From assembly GCA_002689995.1 (NCBI GenBank), contig NZIV01000011.1, positions 33,025-97,024 of the forward strand: a stretch of 64,000 nucleotides of DNA, in the 5' to 3' direction. Within the stretch, counting starts at the first letter, position 1; each line of letters begins with the position of its first letter. Below, piece after piece: positions 57,801-64,000 of this stretch. The stretch is from Fidelibacterota bacterium. Its GTDB lineage: Bacteria > Fidelibacterota > Marinisomatia > SCGC-AAA003-L08 > GCA-2689995. The translations under genes and the position numbers were made by a program. The notes beneath the pieces were generated by a model. That model saw only the letters and a list, made by a program, of their open reading frames with translations, searched no databases and had not been told where the DNA came from.

Positions 57801-59963
57801 TCAAAATCACAATTAGTTACTGGTGTAGGACGATATTTAACAGAAGGACTAGAATATAGTTACTTTCAATTTAGGACACGTTATAAAAATTGGTTTGCAC
57901 AAACATATTTAAATAAATTAAATACCGGCAATACTAGAGGATACAATTTAGGAAATACTGTATTGGATAGATCTCAAGATTTTGCAGTACAATTACAAAA
58001 TCACTTTAAAATAAGAGAGTATTTACCACTTGAAACAGAAGTTGTTTGGGGGGTAGACTTTAATAGAACGATGCCAGAGACTTTTGGTACAATAATAAAT
58101 GATGGTCCTAATGGATATGATAACGATGGTGATAGTTATTATTTACAAAATAATAAGATTGATGATAATGGTGATGGAGTCATTGATGAACCAGGCGAAC
58201 AATATGTTGCATGTTGTGATGGATTAGATAATAATAATAATGGACAAATAGACGAGAAAGGAGAAGGTGTAGATGAACCTGATGAATTTGATGACGTTAA
58301 TGCGAATCAAATAGGTGTTTATTTCCAAACAAATACGTCCTTAACTTGGGATAAAAAGTGGGAATTAATCACTTCTGCAAGATTTGATTATCACGATCAA
58401 ATCAAAGATGAAGGATTACAATTTGGTCCTAAAATTGGTTTATTTTACAATCCAAGTGATTTATATTCATTTAGATTTACTTTTGGTAGAGCTTTTAATA
58501 CTCCATCTACAGCAACATTACATACTGACCTATTTGTAGGGATGTGGAATATTTTTCCAATTTATTGGAAAGGTAATAAAGATGGTACTCCATATCCACG
58601 TGTAGACTTGAATAGCAGTAATGTTGTTACTCCAACTCATATAATACCAATTGAAAATATTAATAATACTAATGATTGTATTGAAACTACCGAAGAGTGG
58701 TGTTATAAACAAATTGGAGCCTATGATTTTGACGATGGCTCTAATTTCTCATATACTGAAAGAGTCGATGGTGCTCCATATTTTTATAATTTATTAGATG
58801 GCGATGCACCTTTTGATATGATACCGATTGATACATCTAAATATAGCATATTTATACCAGAGTTTGGTGGTGATGGTGTGACCTATAGTGCTGAAGAAAC
58901 ATTTAATTTATCTGATGTTGAACCTTTAAAGTCTGAAGAGATTTATTCGTGGGAGCTTGGATTTAAAGGTATGATTACTGAAAAAACAATTTTAACTACT
59001 GATTATTTTTTAAGTCATTATTTAGATTTTTTTAGTCCAGCAAGATTTATAACGCCTATGGTTAGAAAAAGAGGTACCGATCAAATAGTTGGATTTGTAC
59101 CACCTAATCAAAATGGTTTACAAGCTCCATATGGTACTTCATGGGATGGAGTTGATAATGACTTTGATTGGGCAACTTATGCTCCATATTTTGGTTGGAA
59201 TGATGATAAAAATGGTGACGGAAATCCAATAGATAACGGTGAATGGGGCCTAATAGATTTTGCAAATCCGGATGAAACTATGAATTATGATACAGGCCTA
59301 ATTGAGGAAACACCATTTACTGCATATTATCCATATGAAGTAGGATTTACAGGAACATCGATAGATGGAGAATATTTTTTAGATCCTATTGCTAATGCTA
59401 GTTTATGGGATGCTGTGGGTGTTGATGAATGGCACCCTCAACAAGGATTAAACGAGGCTGAAATGGTTGCATTTTTTGGAACAGACAGTGTACCAGGAAG
59501 ACCGTATGCACCACCTCAAATCCTTTTAGCTTCAATGAATTATGGTAGTGTATGGCAGTCAGGAATTGATGCAGGGTTTACTCATATATTTTCAAGAGAC
59601 CTGATTTTTGATGGTAACTTTTCATGGTACAATTCAACAACATTTTATAATGAATTATCTAAAAAAGAGGAACCAATTAATGCACCAAAATTTAAGTGGA
59701 ATTTCAGTTTAAAATATGCATCAAAATTTGGTGATATGGCATTAAACTATAGACATGTAGATGGGTATGAATGGCAGGATGGTTTGTGGTCAACATACAT
59801 TGATGCCTATGATATTTTTGATTTTCATTATAACTATAAAGTTAATAATCACCTGAAATTGAGTGTTTCTGCTTTAAACTTTTTTAATAATATACACAGA
59901 GAATTAGCAGGTGGAGCAAAAATGGGAAGGCAAGTTATCTTTAGATTAACTTCTTCTTTTTAA
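54801..59963 (+). CDS. Giant TonB-dependent receptor with long Asp-rich inserts
   Basis: This 1,720-residue outer-membrane receptor has a signal peptide, a carboxypeptidase-regulatory-like domain (about 20-105; IQGYLMDKISGNPLIGANV), a plug (about 115-235; VVLGPATSLYGANAHSGVVN) and a barrel interrupted by a huge acidic insert at about residues 300-970. The insert repeats the DxNxNGxWDxGE pattern more than a dozen times (for example DLNNNGLWDDDEEFID and DSNGNGIWDAPE), resembling thrombospondin type 3 or EF-hand-like calcium loops. Smaller inserts occur near residues 1100-1165 and 1440-1470. The C-terminal strand ends VIFRLTSSF. No in-frame UGA is present, unlike the receptor at 6.3 kb. The substrate is unknown. 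Confidence 0.9.
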   Translation: MLYLRLILILLCLKFSYSGTIQGYLMDKISGNPLIGANVMLEGTSFGCSTDQNGFYLITIDKGSYNLIVSYIGYKDFNYNFNIGTTESIIYDIQLTPQALEHKGTTVTGTKRKEKITDAPASIEIISNRDIRRESTTNLGSYLKGMKGVDFTASGVDNYSISIRGFNSSVSTRLLTLTDGRNAALPALRVMSYNTLPQSSEDVEKMEVVLGPATSLYGANAHSGVVNIISKSPATSQGLNMNFSGSFDERALKKIDGRYAKKISDKLSMKLSGTYLKAYEWEYISQAEWKVHRMPWVGVPGRKIDGKDNNPWRAFEPTYIDSGLNIYGQWVRIGDGEPNHGDWDGDGLAGEDWFNGHDDDGDGKIDEDYFEADGINNFEPFEDLNSNNIADLDEEYTDINDNGIWDFGEPFIDIGNGIWDSGDICQGQIDELYGCIGNWVDVGDGTWSPAEEYTDWNGNQEWDGDNYDADGNPVIDEYIDYVTDTWYDGVDNNNNGEVDEPEERLMEENLGPHWQWGIEEKDILIWNGRELEGWYEVDNMGNNTWIENPWYIDGNLDENGNIIDKHIRGAQFWDEDNFTLLFDTYINDYGEDGIAGEPFFDLSGDSEYQIGEKLIYNITSNGDIVYTSNDYGLDGVENTNDEGENDGIWQPGDHWIDINNNGEVDLFSENFNDNNGNGFWDEGTEICQGNLISVNNQFLCDGIFVDLGNGVWDDSEPFIDSNGNGIWDAPECNGWYDSINQQCFGNWVGGEQYDDLNNNGLWDDDEEFIDNNSDGIYNDGEEFIDNSNGNFDGPEFYEDLNMNGQYDGPDLYNNDFIFDSNIIDVWPIPNGQWNDGEGVVDCGYDGLCWDYSLNSNQLQSPPEAFEDLNGDNQYNIGEPYYDWNNNGFRDNSSYIDNDKNGEYNSNIDEYYTISGPDQGENDGQMVAYDIGENDGILDTGDECYGCEGDYEQNYEVVEDTNGDGIRDIPDFEVQNRKLEFRLDYDYSEDFNFSFQSGYSWSKSQLVTGVGRYLTEGLEYSYFQFRTRYKNWFAQTYLNKLNTGNTRGYNLGNTVLDRSQDFAVQLQNHFKIREYLPLETEVVWGVDFNRTMPETFGTIINDGPNGYDNDGDSYYLQNNKIDDNGDGVIDEPGEQYVACCDGLDNNNNGQIDEKGEGVDEPDEFDDVNANQIGVYFQTNTSLTWDKKWELITSARFDYHDQIKDEGLQFGPKIGLFYNPSDLYSFRFTFGRAFNTPSTATLHTDLFVGMWNIFPIYWKGNKDGTPYPRVDLNSSNVVTPTHIIPIENINNTNDCIETTEEWCYKQIGAYDFDDGSNFSYTERVDGAPYFYNLLDGDAPFDMIPIDTSKYSIFIPEFGGDGVTYSAEETFNLSDVEPLKSEEIYSWELGFKGMITEKTILTTDYFLSHYLDFFSPARFITPMVRKRGTDQIVGFVPPNQNGLQAPYGTSWDGVDNDFDWATYAPYFGWNDDKNGDGNPIDNGEWGLIDFANPDETMNYDTGLIEETPFTAYYPYEVGFTGTSIDGEYFLDPIANASLWDAVGVDEWHPQQGLNEAEMVAFFGTDSVPGRPYAPPQILLASMNYGSVWQSGIDAGFTHIFSRDLIFDGNFSWYNSTTFYNELSKKEEPINAPKFKWNFSLKYASKFGDMALNYRHVDGYEWQDGLWSTYIDAYDIFDFHYNYKVNNHLKLSVSALNFFNNIHRELAGGAKMGRQVIFRLTSSF
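55690..57710 (+). repeat. Degenerate Asp/Asn/Gly-rich calcium-loop repeat array
   Basis: Within the giant TonB receptor, the codons for about 670 residues are made almost entirely of variants of the unit D-x-N-x-N-G-x-W-D-x-G-E-x-F-x-D, irregularly spaced and interspersed with short Cys-containing pieces such as CQGNLI and CYGCEGD. Related units occur at about 5760-5850 and 7200-7600 in the two genes of the first receptor locus. The nucleotide copies are diverged, so the array is old or under selection for the protein motif. Confidence 0.8.
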
Positions 59964-59975
59964 TTATTTTAATTT

Positions 59976-60548
59976 ATGTTGTTAATTTTTGATTATTTTC
60001 AAAAAATAGATATAAAAATACTTGAAATTATCAATATAAATTTATCAAATCCTGTATTTGATTTCTTAATGCCAATTATTGATAAGCCGGTAGGATTCAT
60101 TCTACCTGTTTTTATTTTTTGGATTTTTACAATTTTCAAATATTCTGTAAAAAGGAAGAAAATACTTTTACTTATACCATTAGTTATTGCTTTTACAGAC
60201 CAATTAGGTTATAGAATAAAAAAGTTAGAAATAAGAGAGCGGCCATGGGTTCAGAATGAGCAATTAAATCATTTAGGTGGTAAAGGTGGAAAACAATTTT
60301 CATTTCCATCAAATCATGCTGCTAATTCAATGGCAATGGCTACCGTATTTGTGGAGATATTAGGAAAAAGTTATTGGTTCTTATTTTTTTTAGCTTTTTT
60401 TTCAGGGTATTCTCGAATTTATATAGGAGTCCACTATCCTGGAGATGTATTGTCTGGTTTTATATTAGGTTGGTTAGTTGCTAAAATGATTTTTATAGCA
60501 ACTAATAAAATTCAATCTAATTTGGTAAAATATCATCAGGTAGATTAA
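59976..60548 (+). CDS. PAP2-family membrane phosphatase
   Basis: This 190-residue protein has about five membrane helices and the acid-phosphatase motifs KKLEIRERPW (motif 1), FPSNHAANSMAMATVF (motif 2) and YIGVHYPGDVLSG (motif 3) with both catalytic His residues. Such enzymes dephosphorylate phosphatidic acid, phosphatidylglycerol phosphate or undecaprenyl pyrophosphate; which applies here is not visible. It starts 12 bases after the TonB receptor and overlaps the convergent DUF3467 gene by 32 bases. Confidence 0.92.
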   Translation: MLLIFDYFQKIDIKILEIININLSNPVFDFLMPIIDKPVGFILPVFIFWIFTIFKYSVKRKKILLLIPLVIAFTDQLGYRIKKLEIRERPWVQNEQLNHLGGKGGKQFSFPSNHAANSMAMATVFVEILGKSYWFLFFLAFFSGYSRIYIGVHYPGDVLSGFILGWLVAKMIFIATNKIQSNLVKYHQVD

Positions 60549-60840
60549 AAGTTGGCGGTTTTATTCCTTCTTGGGTTTGTACTTTAATCTCACCAAACTT
60601 TGCTTCATATTTACCAACGTTATCTTTAAGAATATTTAAAAGTGTTTTAAGATGGCTAGGGGCCATAATGATTCGTGATTTTACTTTTGCTTTTTTTAAT
60701 CCGGGTGCTACTCGGATAAAATCTAATATAAATTCAGCCTGCGAATGGGATGCAATAGTTAAATTTGCATATTCACCTTGACCAGTTTGTTCATCTAACT
60801 CAATTTGTATTTGATGTTGCTTTTTAGTTTTTTCATTCAT
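60517..60840 (-). CDS. DUF3467 protein
   Basis: This 107-residue protein of the DUF3467 family has the core GEYANLTIASHSQAEFILDF followed by PGLKKAKVKSRIIMAPSHLK and a C-terminal helix. The family is small, soluble and widespread in FCB bacteria with unknown function. It starts 3 bases after the zinc-ribbon gene, so the two are probably co-expressed. Confidence 0.85.
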   Translation of the reverse strand: MNEKTKKQHQIQIELDEQTGQGEYANLTIASHSQAEFILDFIRVAPGLKKAKVKSRIIMAPSHLKTLLNILKDNVGKYEAKFGEIKVQTQEGIKPPTFNLPDDILPN

Positions 60841-60843
60841 TGA

Positions 60844-61254
60844 TTATGCCTCACCTTCTACATCATTATCATCTTGTTTATTAAATTCTTGCCAATCTTC
60901 TTCTAGACCTTTCCACTTTCTGAATTCTTTTTCATCCGTGCTTACTTCGTGTAGATCAACATTAATATCATCATATCGATCCATCTTTTCTGCTTTATCT
61001 TCAAATTCATCTGGATCAGTTTCATCTTTTTGTTCTTTTTCAGTTTCATTCTTTTTTATTTCATCACCATACAGAATTTCATCAAAAAAATCAATATTAC
61101 TAACTATCCCCTGCATCATGAGAAATTCGAGGAAGCCTAAAAATCGTTTATCTTTTAAGTTAACACCACAATTTGGGCAAGTTAACTTTTCTTCCAAATG
61201 CTCTTCTGGAATAGAATTGGAGCATTTTGGACAAATTATACCTTCAAATGACAT
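60844..61254 (-). CDS. Zinc-ribbon protein with acidic C-terminus
   Basis: This 136-residue protein has two CxxC pairs (CPKCSNSIPEEHLEEKLTCPNC) that form an N-terminal zinc ribbon, a short hydrophobic segment (LGFLEFLMMQGIV), and an acidic low-complexity tail of about 75 residues. I do not recognise a family with confidence. The ribbon suggests nucleic-acid or protein binding. It is paired with the DUF3467 gene. Confidence 0.7.
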   Translation of the reverse strand: MSFEGIICPKCSNSIPEEHLEEKLTCPNCGVNLKDKRFLGFLEFLMMQGIVSNIDFFDEILYGDEIKKNETEKEQKDETDPDEFEDKAEKMDRYDDINVDLHEVSTDEKEFRKWKGLEEDWQEFNKQDDNDVEGEA

Positions 61255-61315
61255 ATATTCCCTTATAATAATAGTGCGAAAATATAAAATTAGAATTTAT
61301 CTGTTGCAAAGGATT

Positions 61316-62494
61316 TTATAAAAATTTATATAAGTTTTTTAGTCGATTTATTACAGCGGTAGTTAAATTTTTATTTCTTCTCTTTTTCATTCTATTACAT
61401 GTTTCTATAAATAAGTTCCATTTAACAACCTCAGATTTACCCCATTTAAAAGAAGGAATATATTTTTCCTGAAAGCCTCCACCAAATACATTTGCACCAA
61501 TTCCTATATAAGATCCAGTATTTAACATTGTTGAAATTCCAGTTCGCACAAAATCACCAATCATAGCACCTATAAATATTTCACCAGTTTTCACTTCAAG
61601 CTCAGGGAATTTAAATTTAATTTGACCATATGTATTCTTTAAATCACTACTTGTTGTGTTAGCACCTAAATTCACCCATTCTCCAACGTAAGAATGCCCT
61701 AAATATCCATCATGTTGTTTATTACTATATCCATGGATAATAGAGTCTTCAACCTCTCCTCCAATTTTACAAAAAGGACCTATTATTACATTTCCTCTAA
61801 GATTTGCTCCTGGATTTATTATAGAATTTTTTCCGATATATAATGGTCCTTGTAATAGAGCACCAATTTCAATTAATGTGTTTTTCTCTATAATTACAGG
61901 ACCGTTACTAGCATCAATTATAACTCCTGCTTTTATAATTGTATCTGTACCACAGTGAATAGACTCTTCATTAACCATAATTGCTGAGTGATGGATATTT
62001 CCATGTCGAACTGGAAAGTTTTTTAAAAAATCTTCTTGAATTTGGTGATGACTTTCTTTGATTGCGTCCCATAAAAATGAGATATGAGGGAGTTCTATTT
62101 GAGATGTTACTTTTCGTTTTGATAGTATCATTTTCTCAATTTGGTCAAAGATAATTTTATTTGAGACAGTAAATGCAAATAGAATATCTTCATTTGCATA
62201 AGTCTTACCATCACTTATATTCTTTAATATATTCTCTGACCATATGGTAGCTCCATTTAACCAAATACCAGGTTCAATAGTATTTGGATTTACGTTTAGA
62301 TTATTAAACTTTTCAGAAATTATCTCTTCAATCTCAGGACGAACTATTAAAGAAATAGAATCAGTAGGCTTTAATATTGAGAATAATCTATCTAAATTTG
62401 TAAATTTTCCACATCTAACCTCAAATGATGCGTGTAAATCAGAGAATGGTTTTAGAAATTGAGTAAAATGATCTTCAAATAAAATATAATTCAT
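61316..62494 (-). CDS. GlmU-like sugar nucleotidylyl/acetyltransferase
   Basis: This 392-residue protein has a degenerate N-terminal nucleotidyltransferase-like part (1-170) and a C-terminal left-handed beta-helix of hexapeptide repeats (about 180-350: NTLIEIGALLQGPLYIGKNS, GANLRGNVIIGPFCKIGGEV). It matches the alternative GlmU family common in Bacteroidota, which is thought to make UDP-GlcNAc for peptidoglycan and lipopolysaccharide. The usual Rossmann-type GxGxRM pyrophosphorylase motif is not present at the N-terminus, so that activity is uncertain. Its start overlaps the preceding GT9-like gene by 4 bases. Confidence 0.82.
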   Translation of the reverse strand: MNYILFEDHFTQFLKPFSDLHASFEVRCGKFTNLDRLFSILKPTDSISLIVRPEIEEIISEKFNNLNVNPNTIEPGIWLNGATIWSENILKNISDGKTYANEDILFAFTVSNKIIFDQIEKMILSKRKVTSQIELPHISFLWDAIKESHHQIQEDFLKNFPVRHGNIHHSAIMVNEESIHCGTDTIIKAGVIIDASNGPVIIEKNTLIEIGALLQGPLYIGKNSIINPGANLRGNVIIGPFCKIGGEVEDSIIHGYSNKQHDGYLGHSYVGEWVNLGANTTSSDLKNTYGQIKFKFPELEVKTGEIFIGAMIGDFVRTGISTMLNTGSYIGIGANVFGGGFQEKYIPSFKWGKSEVVKWNLFIETCNRMKKRRNKNLTTAVINRLKNLYKFL

Positions 62495-63024
62495 GATATT
62501 TTTAATATATTTTTTATTTGCCCGTAGCTAGTTTCTAAAAATTTATTATTAGATAAATCCAATTGTATATTATAAAAAGTATCTGAAATATTAGATTTAA
62601 ATCCAATTTTATATGTCGCAGTTATATTTTTAATTATTTCAGATATAGCTATATTTGTTGTTGGATTAAGATCTATTATCATGTCATACTTTTTTAAGTT
62701 ATCAATACTTTTATTTAACTTTATAATATTATTTCCATTTTTTAAATATGTGAATTTATCACAATTAATAGATTCGATTAATTTTTTTAAATTATCTGAT
62801 AAACAAATATGAATTTCTACCCCTTTATCTTGTAATTCATTTAATGTTTTGAAAGAGTATGAGGCAATTCTGCAATACTTTTCATCTATTGGAAAGAAAA
62901 TTAGTATTGCATTATTAATTCTTGAATAACTATCAATAGTTAGTGAAGAATTTATTTTTCCGAAATGGTTTCGAAGTCTTAAAATTCCTACTTTGAATTT
63001 TAGTATAAAATCATCAAAATTCAT
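62491..63024 (-). CDS. GT9-like half-length glycosyltransferase protein
   Basis: This 177-residue protein resembles the N-terminal Rossmann half of heptosyltransferase-like GT9 enzymes: NAILIFFPIDEKYCRIASYS near residue 39 and the acceptor-side DMIIDLNPTTNIAISEIIKN near residue 113. Full GT9 enzymes are about 340 residues and carry the donor-binding half at the C-terminus, which is missing here. It is either a natural half-domain protein or a truncation. It is co-transcribed with the GlmU-like gene, which suggests a surface-glycan role. Confidence 0.6.
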   Translation of the reverse strand: MNFDDFILKFKVGILRLRNHFGKINSSLTIDSYSRINNAILIFFPIDEKYCRIASYSFKTLNELQDKGVEIHICLSDNLKKLIESINCDKFTYLKNGNNIIKLNKSIDNLKKYDMIIDLNPTTNIAISEIIKNITATYKIGFKSNISDTFYNIQLDLSNNKFLETSYGQIKNILKIS

Positions 63025-63073
63025 CTAGTCGTAAGTTACGAAAATGTTATTTAGATTTCTGAGAATAAAACAA

Positions 63074-64000
63074 ATGAAAATTATTTTTTATATATTAATT
63101 ATTTCTTCTATTTTTTGTTCTGAATTGGGAAGTGAGTCCTACATTTGGCCAACAGATGCAAGTAAAACTCTAACTGCTGTATTTGGAGATGTACGCCCAC
63201 GTCGTTATCATGCAGGACTGGATGTTAGAACTTATGGACTCTCTGGACATGATTTGTATGCAATTGAAGATGGTTATATAGAGCGAATAAGAGTAAGTTC
63301 ATCAGGTTATGGAAAAGCAATTTATTTACGATTGAAAGATAATAGAATTGCAGTTTATGCACATTTATCACAATTTACACCTCAATTAAATAGTCTGGTA
63401 AAAGAATACCAAAAAAGTGCTAACAAATATTCAATCAATCAGATTTTAGAACCAAATAAATATTTAGTTAAAAAAGGAGATATAATAGGTTATACTGGTG
63501 ATACTGGAAGTATATCTGGACCTCATTTGCATTTTGAAATTAGAGATGAAAACAATAAGCCTCTGAACCCATTATTAACAAATTATTCAATTAAGGATTC
63601 TCATTTTCCCGTAGCAAAGATGTTGGCAATTATTCCACTTGAAGAGATATCTAGAGTTAATGGGGATATCAAACCAGTCACTGTCCCAATAAAAAAAATT
63701 AATAATAAGATCTATAAAATTGATGAGAAGATAAATATCTCTGGTCCATTTGGACTTGCTATCCAAATTATTGATAAAATTGATAAGCAACCATTTAAAT
63801 TTGGTCTATATCGATTAGAAATGAATATAAATGGAAAGAAGTATTATTCTATTAAATATGAACAATTTGACTTTAATGAAGGTGAATTAGTTTATACTGA
63901 AAGAGATTATGCATTAATCCGAAATGGTGAAGGAAAGTATTATAGACTATTTAGAGATAGTAAAAGAAAAAAACTGTCATTTCATCAGGATGGATTAGAG
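63074..64000 (+). CDS. M23-family peptidase (partial)
   Basis: The frame opens at the ATG at 63074 and is still open at the window end after 309 codons. There is a signal peptide (MKIIFYILIISSIFCSELGS), then a LytM/M23 zinc endopeptidase domain: PRRYHAGLDVRT (metal His and Asp), VYAHLSQF and GPHLHFEIRDENN. Such enzymes cut peptidoglycan cross-links or act as inactive cell-wall hydrolase activators; all the zinc ligands are present here. A beta-rich region follows from about residue 190. It is divergent from the GT9-like gene by 49 bases. Confidence 0.9.
   Translation, partial: MKIIFYILIISSIFCSELGSESYIWPTDASKTLTAVFGDVRPRRYHAGLDVRTYGLSGHDLYAIEDGYIERIRVSSSGYGKAIYLRLKDNRIAVYAHLSQFTPQLNSLVKEYQKSANKYSINQILEPNKYLVKKGDIIGYTGDTGSISGPHLHFEIRDENNKPLNPLLTNYSIKDSHFPVAKMLAIIPLEEISRVNGDIKPVTVPIKKINNKIYKIDEKINISGPFGLAIQIIDKIDKQPFKFGLYRLEMNINGKKYYSIKYEQFDFNEGELVYTERDYALIRNGEGKYYRLFRDSKRKKLSFHQDGLE

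Noticed and set aside
1-64000. tRNA-Sec or other tRNA genes, IS elements, prophage or CRISPR
   Set aside because: No cloverleaf with a T-loop signature, transposase, integrase, phage gene or regular repeat-spacer array was seen by reading; a tRNA or CRISPR scan would settle this.

Overview
The window is an AT-rich, gene-dense stretch of a Gram-negative chromosome. It looks like an FCB-group marine bacterium, most like Candidatus Marinimicrobia/SAR406; this is an inference from content, not a phylogeny. The pointers are TonB-dependent receptors with a carboxypeptidase-regulatory-like N-terminal domain, a type IX secretion sorting tail, a dockerin-type repeat, Asp/Asn/Gly-rich calcium-binding repeats, a three-gene succinate dehydrogenase, an EtfABD electron-transfer module and an alternative GlmU. 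No rRNA, tRNA, IS element or CRISPR array was seen, and no gene-free stretch exceeds about 300 bases.

Layout. 1-4.6 kb: tail of a class II DAHP synthase, then sdhC-sdhA-sdhB and spoVG-like/crcB on the minus strand. 4.9-9.5 kb: a leucine-rich, Cys-rich lipoprotein followed by a TonB-dependent receptor whose frame continues through an in-frame UGA. 9.5-15.3 kb: a partner-switching signalling module (propeller/SpoIIE phosphatase, RsbW-type kinase, STAS protein, GAF-GAF-PAS adenylate cyclase). 15.3-23.3 kb: aminopeptidase P, fused ATP sulfurylase/APS kinase, CysQ, a TerB-like protein, a large TPR protein and a monothiol glutaredoxin. 23.3-31.4 kb: priA and a tightly packed operon that includes a second UGA-interrupted gene (a metallo-beta-lactamase-fold hydrolase), then a small repeat protein and a short Omp85 protein. 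31.3-33.8 kb: plsY and a FakA-FakB-like fusion. 33.9-40 kb: a decayed TetR gene in front of a TolC/MFP/RND efflux operon. 40-45 kb: glycosyltransferase, GcvR-like protein, then selD (itself with an in-frame UGA), apaG, a frameshifted cysteine desulfurase, a SufT-like protein and a DUF2480-like protein. 45-51.8 kb: a DUF5916 barrel protein and etfB-etfA-etfD plus a 49-residue membrane protein. 52-60 kb: a secreted dockerin/T9SS protein and a giant TonB receptor. 60-64 kb: PAP2 phosphatase, DUF3467, zinc-ribbon protein, GlmU-like protein, GT9-like fragment and the start of an M23 peptidase.

The most notable signal is selenocysteine. Three reading frames (TonB receptor at 9258, metallo-beta-lactamase-fold hydrolase at 29137, SelD at 41972) carry a single in-frame UGA, continue as clear family homology afterwards, and have a hairpin whose G-starting apical loop lies 15-17 nt after the UGA, as in bacterial SECIS elements. 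SelD supplies the selenium donor and the neighbouring cysteine desulfurase may supply the selenium. UGA is an ordinary stop elsewhere in the window (for example priA and etfD), so global recoding is unlikely. A Sec-containing TonB receptor, with a Cys-Gly-Sec motif predicted in an extracellular loop, is the best candidate for something undescribed.

Other oddities are a SpoVG-like protein ending in an SSB-type acidic tip, genes whose conserved N-termini lie upstream of any ATG/GTG/TTG (possible AUU starts), a cysteine desulfurase split at an A9 run, a TetR pseudogene with three lesions, and very long Asp-rich inserts in the TonB receptors.
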